Shown: positions 57,926 to 64,000 of the stretch, piece after piece
Numbering within the stretch: position 1 is the stretch's first letter
Layout: each line of letters begins with the position of its first letter
From: Sindora glabra
Taxonomy: Eukaryota; Streptophyta; Magnoliopsida; Fabales; Fabaceae
DNA length: 64,000 nt
NCBI GenBank assembly: GCA_020226215.1
Contig: CM035225.1
Coordinates: forward strand, 18,921,868 to 18,985,867
Direction of reading: 5' to 3'
Program-made: the position numbers and the translations under genes
The notes under the pieces: generated by a model
What the model saw: only the letters and a program-made list of their open reading frames with translations
What the model was told of the DNA's origin: nothing
Database searches by the model: none

Positions 57926-60339
57926 CTAGGTGGATTTCATTGCTGACTTTTCTAATTGATTCAAAAGCTCTTGTACCATGTTTTGAAATTGCAATAAAAA
58001 ATTGTAAAGAGTTATTGCCATTATGAGTGCTTCCTTTCGTGTGATTGGTTCCAAAGATACTGAATCATCCTCAGCTTTATCCTCAATAGGATTTTTAATG
58101 ACACTAGCCATAATTTCTTTTAAGCTTTGGATCTCTAAACATTCATCATTTTCACCTGGATAATCCAACAAGTGATTAACATCTATTTTATTATAGTAAC
58201 CGAGATCATTAATCATTTTCTTAAGCTTATGAATGCCTTCTTTATAAGTTGTTTCATTTAAGTTCCTTGAGATTGCTCCATCCCATAAATGAATTTTGCA
58301 ATATTGGAAATAATTTGCTATTTGAAGGGAATTATCAAGTAATTCCATAAACAATCATAGGATTGTGGATACTTACTTGTCCTCCTTAGAATTAATTATG
58401 TAACAATTGAATAAGATAGAAGAAAGAACACAATGAATCACCAAAGATCAAGCTTGCAATTAACTTTTGATAGAGTGAAGACAAGCACTTGTTCACTACC
58501 TTTCTTGCAGAATCTTGTGCAAATTAAAACCAGACTTAATGGAAAGGTAACATTAATGGGAGGAGTGTTTTTCTTCTGAATTCTCTATGTATTGCACTAC
58601 ACAATTTGCCGCACATATGGTCTATTTATAGGCTGCAGAATGTCTCTTCACAAATGGTCATAATTGTTGGAAGGGACATGTTACTTCATTTGAAAGCAAA
58701 TGTCTCCTTATAAAAGGTCACTACATTTTGAAGAGACATGTGAGTTCAATGAAGGGAAACAATTATTGGCAACCATAAACAACCTTTCAAGTTAGCAAAT
58801 TCAGATTGTGACACTTGTTGAAAATTTAACGATGACACTTGTCATCCTCCTGTTGATCCACATGGTGATGATGTGTCACACATTTGTGCCATATCATCTA
58901 GTTCACCTAGCTAACTCTACTAGTATCACTCTACCTTAACTAAGTGTCACTTATCCTATTGGTTTGAGCTAGTGTGAGCTAGTTGTGAACTCTTATAAGC
59001 TAACTTCAGCTAATCTAAGTTTACTCAAAATAGTTTGAGCTATTTTTGAGCTGAGTAAAGCTTTATTAAACTTGTTTCTACTCATTTTACTAATATGTCA
59101 AATCTATTAAGTCATTCTTATACGTTTATTGGATTTATATGCACACACATGTTCACATAAATCCAACACTATTGTCTCTTGTTGAACATTTATTGTCTAA
59201 GTTGAGACTACAAGATTGATGGTATCTAAAACATTAATCTTTTCTAGATTAGATTGTCCTAACTCATAGCCTTCCAATCTTTTACGATAAAATCTCCTAT
59301 GGTAGTGCATCTTGAAAGTTCTTATTATCCTAGTGTCACATGGTTAGATTTTTGATGTCATGTTAGGTGGAAGAAAAACTCAAAATTTTGTAGCCCTTCA
59401 ATATTTCTTGGATGGGCTGGACAGTTATCTACCACCAATAAAATTCTTCTACCATGCATTTTTTGGTCTAGTTAACAAATATATTCGTCAAAAAGCATGC
59501 TAGTCATCCATGCTTTTTTGTTGACTCAGTATTGATAATTCAAGTTGTTCATGTTAACATTCTTGAAGCAATGTGGCTTTGCATACTTTCCAATAATCTA
59601 TAAAGGAATTTTTCTAAGCCATCCTCATTGCAACAATAACAATTGTAAGCCTTTCTTTGTCCTATTCTCTTCTTTCAAGTTACTTTATTGTAAGAGAATG
59701 ATTAACTTGTAACTTGTAAAACAAACTAATTTTGTCCATATTAAAAACATCTTTCATAAGGAATTGGTCTATTTTTTTCCCTTATGGACTCCAATTTCTT
59801 TTCCATGTCCTATATGTCAACTAAACCACTCTCTTCGAAATGATAAGATGACTTAATATCATGTTTTAGCTTGAACTTCTTAAGTTGACCTTAAGAAAGG
59901 TTGTACTCAGAAGGTTGTTAAGGGTGTAAAAGTTTTATCATCTCCTTCACCTTCTCCAAAATTAGCTTTCCAATTATATTTACATGATCTTGGTATTAAA
60001 GAAACCACTCATAAACAACCTTTTCTATGTTTGAAAATTTTATTGGCTTGTGTCACTTGGTATTCCCTTCTTTTTCTAAGTTAGCTAAAAGGTACTCAAA
60101 TGATCGCTTAAGAGTATTTGATATTGTTCCTTATTAACTTTCAAATCATATTTTTCATTAAACCACAATTATAAATCTTTTTAATTGCATGTAGGGTGAT
60201 CTTTCTTATACTCACATAATGCTTTACGTATTTGATTGATCATAGTTGATTTTTGGACACCTTGTAGATGAGAAGCTATTATTGTGTATGTTTTTCAGAA
60301 TTTTTTCTATGTTGTTAATATAGTGGTTCCCTTCATCAT
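57926..60339 (-). pseudogene. Pogo-type (CENP-B/Tigger-like DDE) transposase, decayed
   Basis: Read from 60339 downwards, the N-terminal part has QIRKALCEYKKDHP, the CENP-B-like helix-turn-helix region that binds the element ends. The DDE catalytic part has RILLVVDNCPAHP, whose aspartate is one of the catalytic triad, followed by GLQN-x-E-FF and the decayed NMTSKIQPCD-type block and FKMHY-RRFY. After the inserted LTR, 58354-57926 is still open for 142 codons. It reads QIANYFQYCKIHLWDGAI, the NHLLDYPGENDE acidic region, then EPITRKEALIMAITLYNFLL, as in the tail of this family. Stops and frame changes in the first two parts make it inactive. The tail frame has stayed open, probably by chance. 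Confidence 0.85.
58364..59168 (-). mobile_element. Solo LTR inserted in the pogo transposase
   Basis: Transposase homology stops at 59169 and resumes at about 58354, so the roughly 805 bases between are inserted. Read on the minus strand the insert starts TGTTGGATTTATGTG and ends near GTAAGTATCCACA. It has a TATA box CCTATAAATAGACC (about 58630) and a downstream leader-like stretch, as LTRs do. No clear 5-base target duplication is visible (AATAG against ATCCT), so the ends may be eroded. Confidence 0.6.
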
Positions 60340-61064
60340 TATACGTTAAATGCGTATTTAGTTTTAGTACAATAAACCACAGATACAAGTGACTTATATT
60401 GAATTTTATTTAATTAGTCAATACAATGAATATTATTTAAGTACTAAAAATAATAAATACTATTTACTCATTTTCATAAATATATATAAATTAATTCATG
60501 AAATATGATACATATACATATATTAGTGATATACATAATGATTTTTTATGTAATTAAATTTATATTTGCTAAATCAACAAAGCAATCTTTAAATTAATAA
60601 ATTATTAATTTATCAATTAATTAGTACCTCTCTAAATTAATAAAATTTTATGGTCCTAACATTATTAATTTATAGAGGTTTTACTTATATATATATGTAT
60701 ATATGTTTCATGTTTCATAAATAAATATTATCAAAAAATTATTATAAGGTTGATATAATTTGTACAATTAAAAAATCATAATTAGAAATATAAAGATATA
60801 CACATATTTAGATACACACATTACTCTTTTTCTCTAAATTTTTTATAAAAATCTTCTATTTTATGAAAAAATTAATGTAAGATACTGAAATCAGTAATCA
60901 AATAAAAAAAATAAAGTCTGAGAGATCAAATTCTCAATATCATTAAACTTACATATTTCAAAATTAATTTAAAAGTATAATAGTTACTCTTTTTATTAAT
61001 AAATAAATTATTATGAATAAGTATTATAATGATTTAGGATAAAATACTCTTATCTCCTTTAAGA

Positions 61065-63372
61065 TATAGGGTAATTACACTTTATACCCCTCAATTTTCA
61101 ATTTTGATTATTACTCCTTTGAAATTGATGGAAATAAACAATCTTATTTATTAACAAAAATACCCCTTTGCATTATAGGTTAAATGAAGACCTCTTTAAT
61201 TTTTCATTTCAATGTTTTGATGTTCACTATTTCAACACAAAAACTATTCCTAAAAGGTCAGTTTTAATTCTCATTTTCTCTTCCAATTTTTTATATTATA
61301 ATATAAAATTAATTTATATTGATAATAAATTAAATTTTTATTTTTATTTTTAAAATAAATAAAAGTTAAAAAAATATTAAATTTAATCTACTATCAATAT
61401 AGAATTTCTTACACTATTAATAAATAAGATGACATACATAATTCAAAAAATTAATAGTGGCTTTTTATCAACATTAGGAAAATTTTATCTATTTTTATTA
61501 ATGTGATAACACATACATAAATGATAGTGTAAAATTAATATACACTAACAATGAATCAAACTTGAGTATAAATAAAAAAAAGAAACCTAATTTTAACAAT
61601 TTAAATTTTAGTTAGCTTTAATATTTTTATATGTTAAATGTCAAATATAAAATTAAAATTATTTTATTTTATTTATAATTTAATTACCGTTTAAACTTGA
61701 TTTACTATTATAAAATATTTTACATTATTAGTGATGACTAAATGATACATCATTGAAAAAATTATAATAATTAAAAAATTTAACAATAATAAAGGAATTT
61801 TTTTAAATTTTTTTACTAACATAACAATGCATAAATATATGATAGTGTAGAATTGATTTACATTGAAAGTGAATCAAATTGAAATCATTTTAATTAATAA
61901 AAATTTTATTCATAATTTGGTAAATTACATAGTATTTTAATTCATTGTGATTGAATTTTTACTAAAAAAATTCAATTTCTATTTTATTTTGTTAAATTCA
62001 AAATTTTAGAAAAGATACCATTATCAAATTATTTTTAGAAATAATTCTATATAGTTTATGTAATTTATATAGTTAATCTACAAACATCAAAGAGGATATA
62101 AATTCAATGTATTCATTATTAATGTAAATTAATTTTATATTATTATTTATCACAATACAATCTTATTATATCTCTTGGATCTTATTCTCCATCTTCATGT
62201 ATTCTCATGAATTCTATTTGTTGTTCTAAAATGTTCAAAACAAGCATTAATAATATTCTAACCAAACCTAGTTTCATGGCCCTTTAGAAAAAGTGGAACC
62301 AGAATTCATAATTCGTCTTAAACAAACAAAAAAAAAATCTCACTCTAGCAGCGAGGAGTTCTAAAAGGGCAATTTGGTTTTCTATTTTTTTAAAATAAAT
62401 AAAAATGATAGTTTTTTAAAAAAATGATTATGATAATATGTCTTACATATGTTTATCTTTTTGCTATAATGTGTGGAACTATTGTTAGAATGTATTAAAT
62501 TAAAAAAATAGTAATCATTAGAATGTATTAAATTAAAAAAAATAGTAATCATTAAATTTGCATCATTATATTCTTAGTTAACTATTCATTTAATATATTA
62601 GAACATCATGTCACTATTCACATACATATGTTTAACATAGCATCAATTTTCTTTTGAAATCTCAAGTTTCATATATATCTACAATAAAAGAGGAAATTAT
62701 TCATTTAATTAAGCAATGAATATTTTTGACAATACTCTTAACAACATAATGACTTTTGAAATTATTTTTGGAGATTTTTTTCTCTTAATATCCTAAATTT
62801 GAATCTAAAAATTTGAGTGTATGCTAAATAATTTATTACTTCAATTATTATAAAAAAATAAAAGTAGCATATAATTAAATGAGAACATTTTATTACTTAT
62901 TTGTTAATTTAAAATTTACTTTTCTTTATTCTAATTTAGTAACTTAAAAATATTTAAGAGAAAATTAAATTGCCTAACAAATAGAGGAGGAATTAAAATT
63001 TGTAAAGAAAATCTTTCCCACTTTGAATGTTGATTGAAGGTTGTGTTCTAGTTAAAAGTATATTTTTTAATAAATTAATGTGTTATAAAATAAATATATG
63101 AAATTATAATATAAAAGAATAAATGGTGTTTATCATCTTCATTTTTAATGCTTATTTTATAAATATATATGTTAGTTTCTGTTAGGGGTAGTTTGGGTAT
63201 TAAATTTTGTAAGATTTGGATGATGTCATCATTTGATGGAATTTCTTAACAAACAACTAACAAAAGGGAAGATATTGTCATGTGAAAAAAAACACAGGAG
63301 AAAAGATTGTACAGTTTTGAAAATTAAGGAGAACTGAGTGTATTTAATCTAAACTTCAAGGGAGATGGAAGT
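61065..63372. mobile_element. Candidate large TIR element, mostly AT-rich filler
   Basis: The left edge GGGTAATTACACTTTATACC, then CTCAATTTTC, resembles the reversed right edge GGGTATATTACTTCCATCTC and CTTAATTTTC. Both arms go on to an 'AATACCC' word (ATACCCCTTTG on the left, the complement of GGGTAGTTTGGGTATT on the right). The 2 kb in between has no transposase, and its chance frame at 61168-61350 is not a gene. Repeat similarity is imperfect. Confidence 0.4.
62487..62555. repeat. Short tandem duplication
   Basis: AGAATGTATTAAATTAAAAA, then AATAGTAATCATT, occurs twice in a row, about 33-34 bases per unit, differing by one A. Confidence 0.85.
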
Positions 63373-63379
63373 AATATAC

Positions 63380-64000
63380 CCAATAATTTATAATATGAAC
63401 ATATAAAAATAATTTATTAATAATATGCAATACATTTAAATAAAAATAATAATTTTATATTACATAAATATTTTTTCTAAAAAATGATTTTCAATTTGGT
63501 GCATTAGAAATATCAGCTAATAAGAACGTTAATGAAATTATGAAATTAACAATTTAAAATTCAATATAATTTAAAATGTAATGAAAATTCCATTGTAATA
63601 ATTATTAAATTTAACTAATAGTATAAAAAGATAGTACTGTAAATAAAATATTTTTAAAATATATTTATAATATAAAAGTTAAATATATATTTACTATAAA
63701 TTAAATTAATTTTAGTAAAACAAAGTGATAAAAAATATAAAATATATACTCATATGAGCCGTATAATTACAATAATATGTAAGAGAACCATAACAATTTA
63801 TAATATAAGTATATATACAAATAACTCATTAAGAGTATAAAAGATACGTGAGTAAAAAATAAATAATTATAATATTTTTAAGATAAATATTAAATATAAT
63901 TTATAGTAGATTATGAAATTTGTTTATTTAAAAGATGATAAAAATTAAATAATTACGCTATATTATATTCAAAAAGAACATAAATCAGTTTAATAAAATA
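63380..64000. repeat. AT-rich repeat at the right window edge
   Basis: Positions about 63800-64000 match 1-200 in order (ATACAAATAA, TTTTTAAGATAAATATTAAA, AAAATTAAATAATTA). The stretch from 63380 is a weaker relative. No genes. Confidence 0.5.

Larger units (their letters stand above)
57666..60686 (-). mobile_element. Pogo / Emigrant (Lemi1-like) DNA transposon, about 3.0 kb
   Basis: The left end CAGTTAAACCTCTTTAAATT follows a TA at 57664-57665. The right end, read in reverse, is AGTAAAACCTCTATAAATTA, followed outward by TA. These terminal inverted repeats of about 24 bases match the CAGTAAAACCTCTATAAATT ends known for plant Emigrant/pogo elements of the Tc1/mariner superfamily, which insert at TA. 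The element carries a decayed transposase on the minus strand and has a solo LTR inserted in it (58364-59168). Confidence 0.83.

Noticed and set aside
57926..58354. Independent 142-residue protein gene
   Set aside because: It matches the tail of pogo-type transposases and is collinear with upstream transposase parts across an LTR insertion.
61168..61353. 61-codon plus-strand frame
   Set aside because: Very low-complexity Phe/Ile/Asn/Tyr-rich translation of AT-rich DNA inside a repeat.
1..64000. tRNA, rRNA, or organelle DNA insertion
   Set aside because: I found no cloverleaf with A and B boxes, no rRNA core motif and no plastid or mitochondrial gene on either strand by eye. A tRNAscan or organelle-genome search could still reveal small ones.

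Overview
The window looks like nuclear DNA of a flowering plant, most likely a eudicot. It is very AT-rich and gene-poor, gene remnants carry introns with GT..AG borders, and the repeats are Ty1/copia retrotransposons, pogo/Emigrant-type elements and MITEs. The best-preserved gene is a mitochondrial-type P-class pentatricopeptide repeat (PPR) gene of the Restorer-of-fertility-like (RFL) kind. I see no rRNA, tRNA, CRISPR or bacterial-type operon. The species cannot be named from the sequence.

Layout. The window is organised by repeated duplication of one RFL unit. In its fullest form the unit is: copia element, then a ~1.7 kb inverted-repeat (foldback) DNA element, then an RFL PPR gene, then a conserved ~1.5-2.4 kb downstream block. 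Unit 1 (about 1.24-10.06 kb) carries a broken PPR gene. Unit 2 (about 40.0-48.56 kb) carries the intact one (45204-46931). A third PPR relic lies at 15.66-17.34 kb with its own downstream block. Two further scraps of the downstream block lie at 27.82-28.20 and 34.68-35.06 kb. At least five units or part-units can therefore be traced.

Between the units lie broken single-copy genes: LL-diaminopimelate aminotransferase (23.78-25.20 kb, minus strand); three proline iminopeptidase fragments (30.27-31.69, 35.68-35.89 and 38.10-38.76 kb, plus strand) carried by a second, ~7 kb local tandem duplication; the C-terminal end of an LRR receptor kinase fused to a copia LTR and primer-binding site (33.46-33.66 kb); and an intron-bearing DUF21/CNNM-type transporter gene (48.56-52.90 kb, minus strand) whose 3' end is cut off by the downstream border of unit 2.

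The right-hand 11 kb is repeats: a long-TIR element (53.74-55.20 kb), a possible LTR (55.6-56.5 kb), a pogo/Emigrant-type element with a decayed transposase and a solo LTR inserted in it (57.67-60.69 kb), a further TIR element (61.07-63.37 kb), and an AT-rich repeat at the right edge that resembles the first 200 bases of the window.

Biologically this is a birth-and-death RFL cluster in which one member still reads through. Its 14 PPR motifs would bind a single-stranded organellar RNA. Its paralogues have decayed, and the DNA around them has collected gene fragments and mobile elements. All calls come from reading and translating the sequence by eye. No database search was run, and identities are given as motif matches.
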